A DNA stretch of 64,000 bases from Desmodus rotundus. Taxonomy: Eukaryota; Chordata; Mammalia; Chiroptera; Phyllostomidae. The translations under genes and the position numbers were made by a program. The notes beneath the pieces were generated by a model, which ran no database searches, was not told where the DNA came from, and worked only from the letters and a program-made list of their open reading frames with translations. The stretch is taken from NCBI RefSeq assembly GCF_022682495.2, contig NC_071394.1, forward strand, positions 23,842,470-23,906,469. The letters run 5' to 3'. Below are positions 12,240 through 23,365 of this stretch, one piece after another; position 1 is the first letter of the stretch, and the number at the start of each line of letters is the position of its first letter.

Positions 12240-13600
12240 CTTTGCTTGACTAGGCATATTTTCATTCTACCCCGACATTTTGGTGAGCACAGACCTCTAG
12301 ACTGAGAGCCATTTTCCCTTAGATTTTTGTCAATGAGCTTCCACAGTTGCTGAAAAGCCGGAAGTCATTTCTATCACCACTCTTTATACGTGACCACATG
12401 ACCTATTCATTTGTACGTTTCTCTCTCGAATATGTTAGGATTTGCTCTTCATCTCAACTGTTCTGAATTTTGTAGAATGATGCTGGACATTTATTAATTT
12501 TATGGGTCCCTATCGCAATGGGCATTTTTAGTTGATAGGACTTAGAACCAGAAATCATCATCCTTTAGTTCTGGCAAAAAAAATATTTGTATTATTTCTT
12601 TGGTAATTTCTTCCCCACCATTTCCTTTATTATCTTCTACAGTAACTTCTACATTTTTTGAATATTGGAACCCCTAGCATGATCTGCTAATTTTCTTGCC
12701 ATTTTTTGCCACTAGTTTTATATTTTTAATTTTTGTTCTTCCTTCTGGAAGATTTGCTCAAGTATATTACTCAACCTTTTACTGAATTTGTGATGCTTCT
12801 CATTTTTTTAAATTTCCAAAAATCCTTTTTCAACACCACAAATCATTCTTACTTATAGCATCTTGGTTTCGTTTCATGTATTCAGTATCTTCTCTTACCT
12901 CTCCTGGGGTAATATAGTTTGTTTGTTTTTATACTTCTTTAACTCCCTGTATAGTCTCTGATAGTCTGGTTTCCTTTTTCCTTTTGTTTTGGTTGCTGTC
13001 TACGTTAGTCTTGTCTTGAGACTTTTGAAAATCAGGTAATCTTGTGGTCCACTCTAACTTCAGCAAAGCAGGGTAATTCCGGTTTGACTCTATTTGTGTG
13101 TGGGGGTGGGGTTTGTCAAAGAATGAGCCTCAGTAAGGGAAATTTGAAAAAAGGGTGTTCTCCCAACCGCCAGTGTTACAGGGAAATCTTAAGTGCCCAT
13201 TTTGGTAAAACTTTTCTCTTAAGCAGGGCAGTTTCCTGAAAGAGAAATACTTCCCTCTCCTGCCTGACCCAGGGCCCAGGTACAGGGGGAGAATTCCTGT
13301 GTTCTGGGAGGTGAAAATGGAAAAGGGGCATGGAAGTTTCTGTGTCCAGCAAGAATATTTCCCTTAACCCTTTTATGTTTATGTAGCACCTCCCTCTCCC
13401 TCTGCTTTGTCTGCTGGTGGAGACGTCTGATTCTCTGCTGTGCACCTCCTCCAGAAACTACACCTCCAATCTTCTGCTTGAGTAGAGGAGGGCCTGTGAA
13501 CGGTTCCCATCTCTCATTGAAATGCATGCAACTCAGCCAGTACTGAATTCATACTCTTACTCTTCTCTTCAGACATACATTTTACCATCAATTCCTGACT
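12240..13600. repeat. Long old interspersed repeat, family not assigned
   Basis: The T/C-rich stretch with 'tttagttctggcaaaaaaaa', 'gctaattttcttgccatttt' and 'cttggtttcgtttcatgtat' followed by a GC-richer part near 13000-13500 resembles a common mammalian repeat read antisense, but I cannot name the family. No long intact frame; the 89- and 102-codon minus-strand frames at 13176-13527 overlap each other out of frame. Confidence 0.3.
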
Positions 13601-14334
13601 CTCAGCGTTATATAGAATTTGTAGTGATTGTTCTTTTTTGGCTCTCCACTGTAACCTTCAAACACTTAGCTGTTAACTCTTTCTGTTCAACGTAGTCCCT
13701 TACCATTCACTCAACTGCTTGCCAACTTCCAACTTATTTAACATGACTCATCTGCTCTCGTCTCCTCTCACAATCTTTTTCTTGTGTGTTTATGTCTTTC
13801 CTGCCATTTAAGGAGGTTTGTAGAGAAAGTGCAAATAAGCACATGTGGTCAATCTGCCACATTAAACTGGAAATCTGTGGTAGCTTTTAAACAAGTCTGC
13901 CCCCCAACAGAGTAATAACCTAGAAATAGATATGAGAGTTTGATGTAAAGAGTGAAGTATCATTGTGCATGAGAGAAGTTCAGGTATAGTCGAGTTATTT
14001 TATGTAGCTCTAACTGATGTGGATAACAATGACCTCTCAAGGTGGTAATGAGAACGTAGAGGAGGAAATGCTTGTAGAGATGTTACATAAACTATAAAGC
14101 CTGTTAATCACCATCACCATCACCATCCTCGCCCTCATAGGTAGACACTAAACTTGTATCAGCTCACCGGCAATTCTAAACCAAAAACCTTTTCTGGCTT
14201 TTATCATGAGGCAGCATACTATCCAGTGCCAAAGACAACTGCATTTATGTGACCAAGAAAAAACTACCAGAATTCAAAGGGGTCACGATGTATCGGAGTC
14301 AAATACTGTTTCCTGAATTTGGTCTTATGGTTGC
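13601..14334. other. Non-coding DNA
   Basis: No gene recognised. Contains a short (CAT-CAC) run at 14107-14127. Confidence 0.45.
14107..14127. repeat. Short (ATCACC)n repeat
   Basis: Just over three units of ATCACC. Confidence 0.7.
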
Positions 14335-14440
14335 CTTTGTCTCTGGGCCTTCACATGTGCCATTCCTTCTGTCAGAGAACTCTTCGCCACTTCACTTCGC
14401 TCTGCTTGACTCAACTCAGATGAGTTTCCTTGTCTCCGTT
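14335..14440 (+). repeat. L2 LINE internal fragment, sense
   Basis: 'tctgggccttcacatgtgcc', 'attccttctgtcagagaact' and 'cttcgcc' match the L2 block that encodes and follows the end of ORF2. Short and heavily mutated. Confidence 0.55.
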
Positions 14441-14454
14441 TATTATTAATAATT

Positions 14455-14613
14455 ATGATAAAACACTAATCATACCCAAATCTACTGAGTTCTTACAATG
14501 AATAGGTACATGTATTATATTATCATTTTACACATATTATCTCATTTACTGTTTAGAGCTACCCTATGCAGAAATTTCCTTTGTCCCATTTTACAGATAA
14601 GAAAACTGATGTG
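14455..14613 (-). repeat. MIR SINE, antisense
   Basis: 'tacacatattatctcattta', 'gagctaccctatgcag', 'cccattttacagataag' and 'aaaactgatg' are the complement of the MIR core. Truncated at the tRNA-like end. Confidence 0.75.
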
Positions 14614-15194
14614 TAGTTTGTATGGCACCTTCTCAGAGAATTCCCTAGTCTCTCAGGTTCGCTGAGTTGTCTCTCCCACAATGCGGGAGTTGGGTGTACA
14701 CTCTGGAGCCAGAAGTCCTTGGGAAGAACTGCTGAACTGTTCTGTTCTTTGAAATCCCTGTTAGAAAAAATGTGGATAACTATGGCTTTCATCTTACATG
14801 GTTTTTCTGGAGATTAGGTTAATACTTGAGAAGCAGCGTGAACAGAACCTGTGTGCAGCGAACACGTGCTGACCATTATTGTGTGTTTCCAGAGCCCCTG
14901 GTGTATTTCCCATATGAACACTTATCATACTATCTCGAAATTGAGTTGTGTCTTTTTAATCCATCAGTTTAATATGTTAAACACACACACTATTCCCATT
15001 AAACAAACAACTTAGAAGCAAATCATTTAGCGATTGAAATGACAGTGCCGCGGGTTCAAGGTCCTAGGTCCAACATAGCAGCCAAAATCCATTTAGGGAA
15101 TGGCCTGTGGACCACTCTCCCCCCCATGACGGGTTTAAGTTGCAACTGCTGCCGCCACCTCCGCAGCGCACGGACAGAATCTGAGTTTCTAATT
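14614..15194. other. Non-coding DNA, nothing recognised
   Basis: No exon-like frame. A short alternating CA run lies near 14981. Confidence 0.5.
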
Positions 15195-15325
15195 TTCTGT
15201 GTCCCGCTCCTCACATCCCCAAGAGGGCAACAGTCACGTTATGCTATTTAGTGTTGTATCCTACCACTCAGTTCAGTGCCTAGAATGTAAAAATGTGCTT
15301 AATAAGTAGTCTTGAAAGTGAGAAT
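15195..15325 (+). repeat. L2 LINE 3' end, sense
   Basis: 'agagggcaacagtcacgtta', 'agtgttgtatcctaccactc', 'agttcagtgcctagaatg' and 'gcttaataagta' follow the L2 3'-end pattern of 'agggcagggactgtgt ... cagtgcctggcaca ... ctcaataaa'. Confidence 0.55.
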
Positions 15326-15411
15326 GAACAAATGCACGTGGGTAGGAATTCAACTCTTTGGGTAACATTTACATGGGCAGAAAATGGGTGAGGGTAGAAT
15401 ATTCAATTAGC

Positions 15412-15700
15412 TTCCGGCATAAACATGGTCGTTAGACGCAGCAAACGCAGAGTCTGCAACAGCTTCACTTTGACATCAGAAGTACAGGCTGTAGAAGCCG
15501 CGTTCGTGATTGTCGGACCATCAGATCCTGGGCCAGTCCACCAATCCCTGGGAGCCTCGGTCGCCAATCGGGTTGGTGTGACATCAGATGCGATCCCGTC
15601 CATGCAAACGTTCTGTGAACTAGATGTCCCTGCAAAGGGTGACTCTGAGAGACCTTTCCCCAGGCCACATGAATCCAGAAGTACGGTTGGGGTATTAGTT
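15412..15700. other. CpG-dense segment, origin unknown
   Basis: About thirteen CpG dinucleotides fall within some 200 bases (15428-15625), against one or two per 200 bases nearby. Frames are open on both strands: 92 codons on the plus strand (15425-15703), 66 and 67 on the minus strand (15403-15603 and 15465-15668). None matches a family I know. It could be a recent insertion whose CpGs have not yet decayed, an unmethylated regulatory patch, or a processed-gene fragment. Confidence 0.4.
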
Positions 15701-16084
15701 TAATTGACCTGTCATTCTCCGAGCTGTTTTGTGAACTGTTGCCATCCCCACCGTTCTAAGTGCCTGCTAGACTCCCTGTTGATGACGAATCTGTATCTAT
15801 TGTGTGAGTGCAGAGATGGTGGGTGGGGTCAGGAAGCAAAGACTAACTCATGTGTCACTCTGCCCCCAAAACCCCAAAGGACAAAGAGAATCGGAATGTT
15901 CAGACAAGTGTTAGAACTGCCAAAGTACATAAAGTCAGCTACAGAAGCTGTAAAAATAGGAGTGATGACTCCATTTGTTTCAGCAATGGGGCTGGGCAGG
16001 GGGAGAATCTCCAACAGTTCGATAAGATGTGGGGGGAAGAAATACAATGAGTTTCATCTTATATAAAGACCAACCACCATGTCC
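15701..16084. other. Non-coding DNA, nothing recognised
   Basis: Overlapping plus-strand frames of 120 and 66 codons and a 72-codon minus-strand frame cover the same bases in different registers, which suggests chance rather than coding. No known domain. Confidence 0.45.
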
Positions 16085-16262
16085 TCCCACCAACCAATTT
16101 GGTTGGTTGATTCATTATTAATTAAATAACTTGTCTATTTGTTCAACCAATATCACAGATATTCACCATCCACTATATGCTAGGCCTTATGACCATGCTG
16201 GTAAGCCAAAGGCAGCATCTGTCTCCTCCCATAACTCACAGCCTGAGGGATGTATTTAGCTA
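16085..16262 (-). repeat. L2 LINE 3' end, antisense
   Basis: 'ttcaaccaatatcacagata', 'ccactatatgctaggcctta' and 'cataactcacagcctgaggg' are the complement of the L2 terminal region. It begins with a perfect 8-bp inverted repeat around one base (16090-16106). Confidence 0.55.
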
Positions 16263-16885
16263 CACCATGGTCTGGTTTCAGGTTGGAACAACCCGAATGT
16301 CTTACTTGAGTGAATCTTTATTCATTAAATAAACCGTAACAGTTAACAATGGGAGAGTGTGCCCTTTCTATAGAGAATATTAGACTGACATTTATTAGCA
16401 TAAATGTCTGGTTTGGAATATCATTTCTGAAAAGGAAAGTGAGTCCTGGAGACAAGGATAAAAATAGTTAAATTAAAAATATATATTATATAAAGAAAAA
16501 TTAAAGGATTTTAAAATCTAAACAGCAGAAACCAAAGCCTGATTTAAAAGATTTTTATGTAGGAAATGAGCTTAAACAATCTAGGCAAGCCCTCACCTAG
16601 GGAAGAATTTCTCAGCATCGGATGATAAGGAATTGGAATGGGCAACCGAGGAATTTGAGAGAATCTTATTTCTAGGAGATCCATGGATTACACATCCGGT
16701 TGCTTCATGGCAGAAGCATAAGTGAAAACATCTCTCCCTGTGCTTTTCAGCTTCACAGATAAGTGAGAGGACAATTACAACAGATGGCTATTAATTCTGT
16801 GCAGAGAAAAAATGGAAAAAATGAATTTGTTTTGAACCTCTTTATACTTCTGTGGCAAAGACCAGACCAGCTCCTGTAAATCACT
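16263..16885. other. Non-coding AT-rich DNA
   Basis: Nothing recognised. A T/A-rich stretch at 16470-16500 is low complexity. Confidence 0.5.
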
Positions 16886-17000
16886 TCAACATTATTGGAC
16901 CCTTTTTATGTGTCAGGCACTGTACTGAGTAATGAAAATACACAAAAATGTTTCTACCTTCAGTAAATATGCAATTTACTGGGGAGACACAGCTAATAGC
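16886..17000 (-). repeat. L2 LINE 3' end, antisense
   Basis: 'tttatgtgtcaggcactgta', 'ctgagtaatgaaaatacaca' and 'tttactggggagacaca' match the complement of the L2 terminus. A MIR follows directly. Confidence 0.6.
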
Positions 17001-17009
17001 TATTACCTG

Positions 17010-17260
17010 GCTAACAACCCCTTACTATGTACCAGGCATTTTGTTAAGTATTTTAAATGTCTGCTTTTATTTAATTTTTACAACAATCCTAAGAGTTATA
17101 TATTATCATTTCATTATACAGATACAACAATGCAGAGCCTTTGAGAGGTTAACAAAATCACCAAGGGCCCACAGCCAACTCATGGAGCCAGAATTCAGAT
17201 CTAGTCTGTCTGATCCAAAGCCCGTAGGCTCTTGACCATTACTCCCCAACTTGTGCTGCA
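17010..17260 (-). repeat. MIR SINE, antisense, nearly full length
   Basis: Shows every MIR block in complement: 'ttactatgtaccaggcattt', 'aacaatcctaagagttatat', 'cattatacagatacaac', 'gagaggttaacaaaatcacc', 'gccagaattcagatc' and the A-box-like end near 17230. One of the best-preserved MIRs in the window. Confidence 0.8.
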
Positions 17261-17264
17261 CTCC

Positions 17265-17370
17265 AAAGCAAACGACGGTGATTGTGACTGCAGTAATGAC
17301 AGTAACAGCAAATGCTACCAATGACACTAATAACAAATAACGGCCACAATGATGGTAACAGCAATAACAT
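17265..17370. repeat. Degenerate AATGACAGT/AACAGC-type low-complexity tract
   Basis: Imperfect alternation of 'gtaatgacagtaacagc' like units, presumably a decayed trinucleotide repeat grown from the end of the adjacent MIR. Confidence 0.4.
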
Positions 17371-18027
17371 AGTGCTTATTATAAGAGTGGTATAAACAAA
17401 GCATTTTGGGTTAGAGAGGATGGAGCAACTGATTTCAATTGGAGGCCATTGGAAATCTTTGACGGGAGGTCATTTCAGAAAGATGACTGTCTACCTTTGT
17501 AGGGGTGTCACCTGGGAGGAGCTCTCCAACCACAGGCTTCTCTCAGCCCCTCTGCTGTGACCAGTTCTCACTGGTGGAATCTAAGTGAAATTGATTTTCT
17601 TCCAGGAGACCCATATGGAAGCAAAACATGAACTTTTATTCTGTTAAGCTACTAGTATTTGGGGATTTATTTGGTAAAGTCATTAGCCTTACACTAACTA
17701 ATATAAAAGGTATTTTAAGCAAAGAGGAGAATATAAGCAATGCCATAGAGACACAATGCAGACAGGGAGAGTGAATGATTCGCTGCTTTGGAGTGTAAAT
17801 GGGAGAGGAAAGAACAGCAGATGGAGAGAATTTGGGACCACGAATACCAGGCACAAAGTTCAGACTCTCAATAATGGAGATGCCCAAGACAAGGCAGGTC
17901 ATAAGGGAAACGTATCTCATTTAAAACTCACAAAATGTTTGTGTTTCCCATTAGAATTAGGGGTAGAAAGAATATGGATAATGGACAGCTGATTGTTCTT
18001 CCTATTAAAGGCTATGTTTCATTTTAG
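17371..18027. other. Non-coding DNA, nothing recognised
   Basis: Frames of 94 codons (17636-17920 minus) and 78 codons (17756-17992 plus) overlap each other and resemble nothing known. Confidence 0.45.
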
Positions 18028-18732
18028 GTGGAATATATACTCACCCATGCTGACACATCACACACACAAGTGCATGCACATCTACATTCACTCCCGAAAA
18101 GCACTAACATGCACACGTGTGCAGATATGTGCATACCCATAAATACACATGTTCACATGTGTGCACATGCACAATTCTTCCATCTAAATCATCTCCTAAC
18201 TGTATGTTTGTGTAGCTATCTATCTATTCATTTCTCGAATTGCATGTGTTTGGATACCTGGCTTAATAATTTTGTGAGGAAGAAAAAAGGCAATTTACAG
18301 AAGCATAGTGCATGGCCTAATACTTGTGTGCACACTGGCTTGGTGGGCTGCATTCCTCTTCTCTGCCTCCCCACAGTCAGTCAGGGTGGAAGAGGTTTAA
18401 CTCAAGGGAAGACAGAAAGCACAACTTTTTCACTTCTCTCTCTCCTTTTCTTTCTATTCTTAAAATACTTTCTTCTGTGGGTCTCCACACACTCTCCTCA
18501 GGTGGGTTCAGAAGGTCCCAAGAGCTGCCAACACTTCTCCTCCAGTAGGAAACTTGTGCAGAAGGCCAGCTGCTACCCAGAGGGATGTGACAGATGGCAG
18601 GATCACCGTGCCGAGCGCGGAGGGCTCACCCACGTGGAGAGGCATCAGGGAGCTGGAAGCAGAGCTCTGGAAATTATTCCTGGCCTGCTTTGGCTTCTCA
18701 TATTGACAATTCCACACCCTTCTAATCTGTGA
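18028..18732 (+). other. Longest ORF in the window (234 codons), probably non-coding
   Basis: Open from an ATG at 18028 to a stop at 18730. The first 60 residues are His/Thr/Cys-rich because they translate a degenerate CA/TG repeat. A hydrophobic run of Phe/Leu/Ser follows at about residues 130-152, caused by a TTTC/CTTT-rich tract, and the C-terminal 70 residues are Arg/Gly/Ser-rich. I see no domain, no signal peptide at the start, and no good Kozak context. There is no intron evidence and no recognised neighbour gene. With roughly 6000 stop-to-stop frames expected in a window of this size, a chance frame of this length is uncommon but not extraordinary, and the repeat lowers stop-codon density. 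A lineage-specific small gene cannot be excluded. Confidence 0.25.
18045..18175. repeat. Degenerate CA/TG simple repeat
   Basis: Repeated CACACA, GCATGCACA, ACACGTGTGCA and CACATGTGTGCA motifs with no strict period. It is self-complementary in places, so could form short hairpins. Confidence 0.7.
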
Positions 18733-19825
18733 ATTTTGGAGGTTGAAGAGCCCAGATGCATGCATTTTTTTTCTTTTCCTGAAAAAATGAATTTGTTTGA
18801 GTTCTCCAGAGCCACCATTTAATTGGGGATTTTATCTTTATTGTATTGTACAGTATTTGCTAGCATTCCCCGATGCCTAACTCAGTCTAATTTTCCTACC
18901 TGGGTGTGATACTGACTTATAAATGGTAACCCTAAAGTAACCTCTTCAAAGTGCCTGCAGGAGGCTCTTCAACAGCCACGGTGCAGCCAAGCTAACAGGG
19001 CATGGACCGACATGCCTGGTGTGTGGCCCAATGTCACAGTGGAGGCTTTGCAACTGGCCTGCCGGAGAAGTGGCAAGGGGGGAGTGGTCAGAAATCATAG
19101 CTTAGTTAAAGGCAATGAATATTTCCCCTAGAAGATACACTGTCTGTGGTTTTCCTTCCTCCCAAGAGCCACCAGGGAATGCCAGGCAGGCAGCTTTGCT
19201 CTTAGATATCACTACTGGATGGGAAAGCCTTACAAGGCAGAGGTTGGAGCTTCACAGCTAATCTTGACCTTCAAATAACAGAAATTGTAGGAAATGCCAA
19301 TCCTCTTATCTTCATAGGGTTGATTAGGTTAACATTAACATCGTGCAAGTTGCTAGACTGAAGATGTTTACTGCTAGAAAGCAGGAATTCCCTTTATCTA
19401 TTGCTTTCTTGTTAGTGAGATGCTGACTACCATAGTTTTGCTGTATTCAGTAATTGTACCCTGTCTTTTTGTCACTAAAGGGACACCAGCAGAAAAACAA
19501 GTGACTAAACACCTCCAGGGGAGCAACTGGCCATTTCTGTCAAGATGAAAATTACTCGTGTCAAATTAACAAACCTTGTTCTTTGAAGAAGCTACACAAC
19601 AGGGCCTCCGATGCACCTTCTCCTAAAGTCGAGGTGACACTGAGCTGGAACAATGCACCGTACACATCGGAGTAGATTCTATAATACGTGGTTCAAGGTG
19701 TCTGTTTAGAGCACAACTCATGGACTTTGAAAAGGGTTGTTTGTATCAGATTTTTTTAATGCTCAGCTAAGTGGCCTCCAAGTGGATCAAATCCACACCT
19801 TTGGCAACGGTATAATTATTCTGCC
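18733..19825. other. Non-coding DNA, nothing recognised
   Basis: No frame of note and no repeat I can name. Confidence 0.5.
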
Positions 19826-20000
19826 CCAAGAGTTTCAAATCCTAATGTACAGAAAAGCAGCTGGCGAACTTGGTAAACTGCAGACTGTGGGGCCTCACCC
19901 CCAGAGACTCTGATCCAGCGAGTCTGAAGTGGGGGCCAAGAATCTGCATCTAAATGAGGCTCCCTGGTGATTCTGTGATGCAATGATCCTGAAACCAACA
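19826..20000 (+). mobile_element. Old hAT-Charlie-type non-autonomous element (probable)
   Basis: The order of 'cctcacccccagagactctg', 'gaagtgggggccaagaatct', 'gcatctaaatgaggctccct' and 'ggtgattctgtgatgca' matches a common mammalian MER-type hAT MITE whose copies run 'ggccccacccc ... tgaatcagaa ... aatctgcatttt ... ccaggtgattc'. The terminal repeats are decayed and no 8-bp duplication can be read. Confidence 0.5.
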
Positions 20001-20149
20001 AACAGAGCTGATTGAGCCAGATGCCGATTTAAAGTTTGACCCTCCTTGCTGGTTATAGGTAAGACTACACTGTATTGTCATCATGGGTTAGCCCTAACCA
20101 CCATGGTGGAAGAGGGAAGGGAAAGAAAAAAGGAAAATGGCAAAGAGAG

Positions 20150-20545
20150 AAAGAGATGTCTTCATCAGGTTTCTCAGAGGCAGAGGCTGGGAAGGAATTC
20201 TCAAGCTGTGATTTTTAAGGGAGTGATCGCAGGAGAAAGGGGGCGAAGGAAGCAGGCCAGGAGGGGAGAAGGAACTAATCAGGCAGGGGTCCCACTGTAG
20301 TCTAGGTCCAGCGTGATTCCACAGGGAGCTCTATAGCTGTGAATCACACCACAGGTTTGGTCCCACCTGGACGCCAGTGGTCAGCACTCCGTAACAGCTT
20401 ATGAGTCAGTCCTTGGCTGTGGGCCACCCCTGGAAAGGGGGAGGGGCTTAAGTTCCCAGCATCTCTGGTGGGGTTTCTTCCAGCAGAGAACAAACTGGAA
20501 GGAAGGAGCAGCTGTGGGTTTACCCAGCCAACATCCCAACAGGGG
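20150..20545. repeat. LTR-like old repeat, unassigned
   Basis: The series 'tttctcagaggcagaggctg', 'gggagtgatcgcaggagaaa', 'gggagctctatagctgtgaa', 'gtcagtccttggctgtgggc' and 'ggaaagggggaggggcttaa' resembles an LTR read antisense. A shorter stretch with a similar start lies at 38980-39190. I cannot name the family. Confidence 0.3.
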
Positions 20546-20920
20546 GAGGAAGGAGGCATCAGCCCAACAAAAGACTCTTTGGTGGAGCACCAATGACATT
20601 AGCTACAGGAGGAATGGAAGTGAGGGAAAGAGAGAAGGAATCGTAAACAGTTCTCAGCTAATGGTGATCCAAACAGACAGAAGTTCTACTGTTTTAGTCA
20701 ACAACCTGAATGGCACCAAAAATCCCGCAAGCCACTTTGTGTGGGCAATTCCGTTCACAAGTTTCTGCATTCCTGCGCATCCACAGATTTGATGCTGGTG
20801 TCTAGCTAGCTGCCTCTAGACCAAGCTGTGTTCCTGAGATTCGAGGCTACAAAGGTAAGAGAGACAAGACCATGTGCCAAATTTGAGAATCTTAGAATCG
20901 AACAACTAAGCAGCCTAAAC
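20546..20920. other. Non-coding DNA, nothing recognised
   Basis: A 92-codon plus-strand frame (20514-20792) has no known domain. Confidence 0.45.
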
Positions 20921-20924
20921 ACCC

Positions 20925-22500
20925 CTCCCCAATGTGCAGACCCTCACACTCAACTTTGTGTCACCTGCAAATTTAGCTAAAAAAACCCCTTTCACCATGC
21001 TTAAATGAAAATACAGTCGGTCCATCAGTCAAGGCTACTGATCTAATCAAAATTTCAAAACCCTTTGTGTGGGATAAAGCACCAGTAGGATAAATCCATC
21101 CAAGTCACATTTTCTACCTTATTCAAAAATTCCATGAATTATTTTCTTCAGTGAATGCCTTCCAAAATCAAAGATGCCAATTACTATCCCATTTCTCTCT
21201 GCCTCGCTGATGGTCTTCTTTTAGAAGGAAATTAATTAGATAGTATCAGTGAGTCAGTATTTGCTCCTCATGTCACTACTATTTAAAAATGTGTTAACAA
21301 ACTATGTATGTGATCGTTTATTCCAAAAATGTTGTCAAGGTTTTATAGTACTTTACTGAACAATAAAATTTTAGAAACACCGTTTCCCCCTTTTTAAAAG
21401 TAGGTCCTATGCCCACCTGCAGCGCTTTGGGAAGTCTCATCACCCTCATTTCTAAAATAGCACCTGCAGGAACACTGTGCTGTTCTCTGTATGATCCTCC
21501 AGTAACTTACAGTTTAATTCGCCTGAGCTTTTACTCACGGAAAGCTACGAGATGTTTCTTTACAATTTATTTGTTCATCTAACCTGGACCTCTACATCTT
21601 CCTAATGATCTTTGTTCCAACTTGTCCAGTTTAAAGATGATCTTCCTTGCTCGTAGACATATCATCGAAGTAGGGTCTAAATAATTTTTCTATTACCTTG
21701 GGTGTATATCTGCGGTAGCCCATACAGATCTCTGTATTTATTTATCATTCTCCTTGCTCTCCAGAAAGCAACAAGCCCTTCGGGTTGTATTCAACCATAA
21801 CTGCAGCCTTCATTTCACCCTGGACTTTGGCCTTCCTGTTATTATTCTACAGATCTGCTTCCCTCTCCTGCGTCCATCTGGGCCAATGCCTCCCTCCATC
21901 CACTTCTGTAGATGGCCTTCTACTAGATGACATTATCAGAAGAATTCTTCTGGCTGCATTCCTAACTTTAGATACCACGTTTCTGCTTAACTATGTTCAT
22001 TTGTGATTAAATTGTTAGAAATTCTACTTTGAAAGATTCCCTCCTGAGCCACATGAACTTTTGACCTCACTGACCATGAGGCGGGGCTTGCCTTTGTTAT
22101 AAACTCTAAGCAATGTATTTTCTAAAGCCAAAGATATAGTATTTAGTGCCTCCTATGATGTTTTTTTTTTACTTCAATATCTCAAATGATTTGACTACTT
22201 CCTACAAAGAAAGGTTTCTATCACGTCTCTATTGCAAAAACAGTTCTTTCATAATTTGGTACAGAATATTGTTTTCTTTCCTTGCGTCTTCATCTTTCTG
22301 AGTTGTCAGCAAGTCTAGAACTTATCAGATGCCCTGCCTTCTGTAGAGTAAGACTTCAGCAGACATTCCGACGGGTGTATTTTTCCTTCTCTTCAAGGCC
22401 AGTCCTGTAATCTGTATTCGGAAACCTTTATCCGTATCCTCTGTCTGGTCTGCTGGTCTGCAGAATACCTCAAGAATAATATCACTCCTAATTCTCTTTT
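20925..22500 (-). repeat. L3/CR1-clade LINE, antisense, long relic
   Basis: On the plus strand the blocks appear in the order expected for the complement of a mammalian L3 (CR1 clade) ORF2: 'ctcaactttgtgtcacctgc' then 'aaatttagc' (20950), 'attccaaaaatgttgtcaag' then 'tttttaaaagtaggtcctat' (21325-21410), 'cctggacctctacatcttcc' (21582), 'cttccttgctcgtagacata' then 'agtagggtctaaataatttt' (21643-21690), 'ctggactttggccttcctgt' (21819) and 'agcagacattccgacgg' (22358). The frame is destroyed. Spanning about 1.6 kb, it is unusually long for an L3, a family inactive since before placental mammals diverged. I recall the consensus only approximately, so the ends are uncertain. Confidence 0.5.
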
Positions 22501-22575
22501 ATCTTATCCTCCCTGAGAGGAAAATTTGCAATGTCCATTCTTTGTGCAGAAGGGAAGAGAATTTTTAAGTCACAA

Positions 22576-22589
22576 GCGCCACCTGGGTT
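22576..22589 (-). promoter_or_regulatory. Candidate CTCF-like site
   Basis: On the minus strand the 11 bases from the middle to the 3' end of the CTCF core (C-Y-A-G-R-K-G-G-C-R-C) are all matched, while the three leading bases are not. The site lies just outside the L3 relic. A match to one core motif is weak evidence without occupancy data. Confidence 0.3.
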
Positions 22590-22789
22590 TCCACGCGGCG
22601 CTGAAATTCTGAACGCTCAAAAGAGGGAATTCCAAGGCCAATCACAATATGTTTTCTGACTAAGCCACGAAAAGGTCACTTGTCATTTTCTCTTGAATGC
22701 TCCCCGTACCTAATGACATCATCAGGTTGTACTTAAACAGACACGTAGTTATAGAAAGTAGAATTATTTGAACTACTTATGTATGGGAA

Positions 22790-22995
22790 ACAAAGTGATT
22801 AAGGACAAGAGCTTGAAGACTGTGCTGACCTGACAACGTGTCTCAGCACCGGTGCCCCTTAGCTGTGGGCTGGGATAGCCACGCTGGGCCCCCCACATTC
22901 CCATTCAGAAAATGGGTCCATTACTAGGACCTGTCTCCCAGGAGTGCTCTGAAATTATTTTTTGAAAAGCTAACCATGGTACCTGCATTTCAGTA
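22790..22995 (+). repeat. MIR SINE, sense
   Basis: Runs in MIR sense order: 'gtgattaaggacaagagctt', a decayed tRNA-like and core part, 'cattcagaaaatgggtccat' (the 'ctgtaaaatgggg' block), then 'gtacctgcattt'. Heavily diverged. Confidence 0.5.
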
Positions 22996-23024
22996 AATTT
23001 ATTTAGTTAGTTAAAAAAAAAAAT

Positions 23025-23365
23025 TGCTTAGTGTGTGCCAAGAAAAAAGTGTAGGCGTTGTTATTACAACAAGGAACACGTATAACAAAACTCCTGGCCT
23101 CATCCAGGGGGAAGTCAGGTGCAAACTATAAAGTCATCCACACATAAAACACGTGTAAATTATGAGCAGCAGTAAATGCCATGAAGTAAATAAAAATACA
23201 TAAAACAGCAACCAGAAATTGACTGTGTATGTGGGGACAGCTACTTTAAGCTAGAACGGTCAGGGAAGGCTTCTCTAAAGAGGTGACCTTTCAACTGAGC
23301 CGGCTCGAGGAGAAAGCACCAGCAGTACAAAAATCTGGGAGAGAAGTGTTCTAGAGAGAGGGATG
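23025..23365 (-). repeat. L2 LINE 3' region, antisense
   Basis: In complement order: 'cttagtgtgtgccaag', 'ctcctggcctcatccagggg', 'aacggtcagggaaggcttct', 'aagaggtgacctttcaactg', 'agtgttctagagagag' and 'gagcaagtg'. These match the complement of L2 ORF2 end plus 3' end. Confidence 0.65.
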
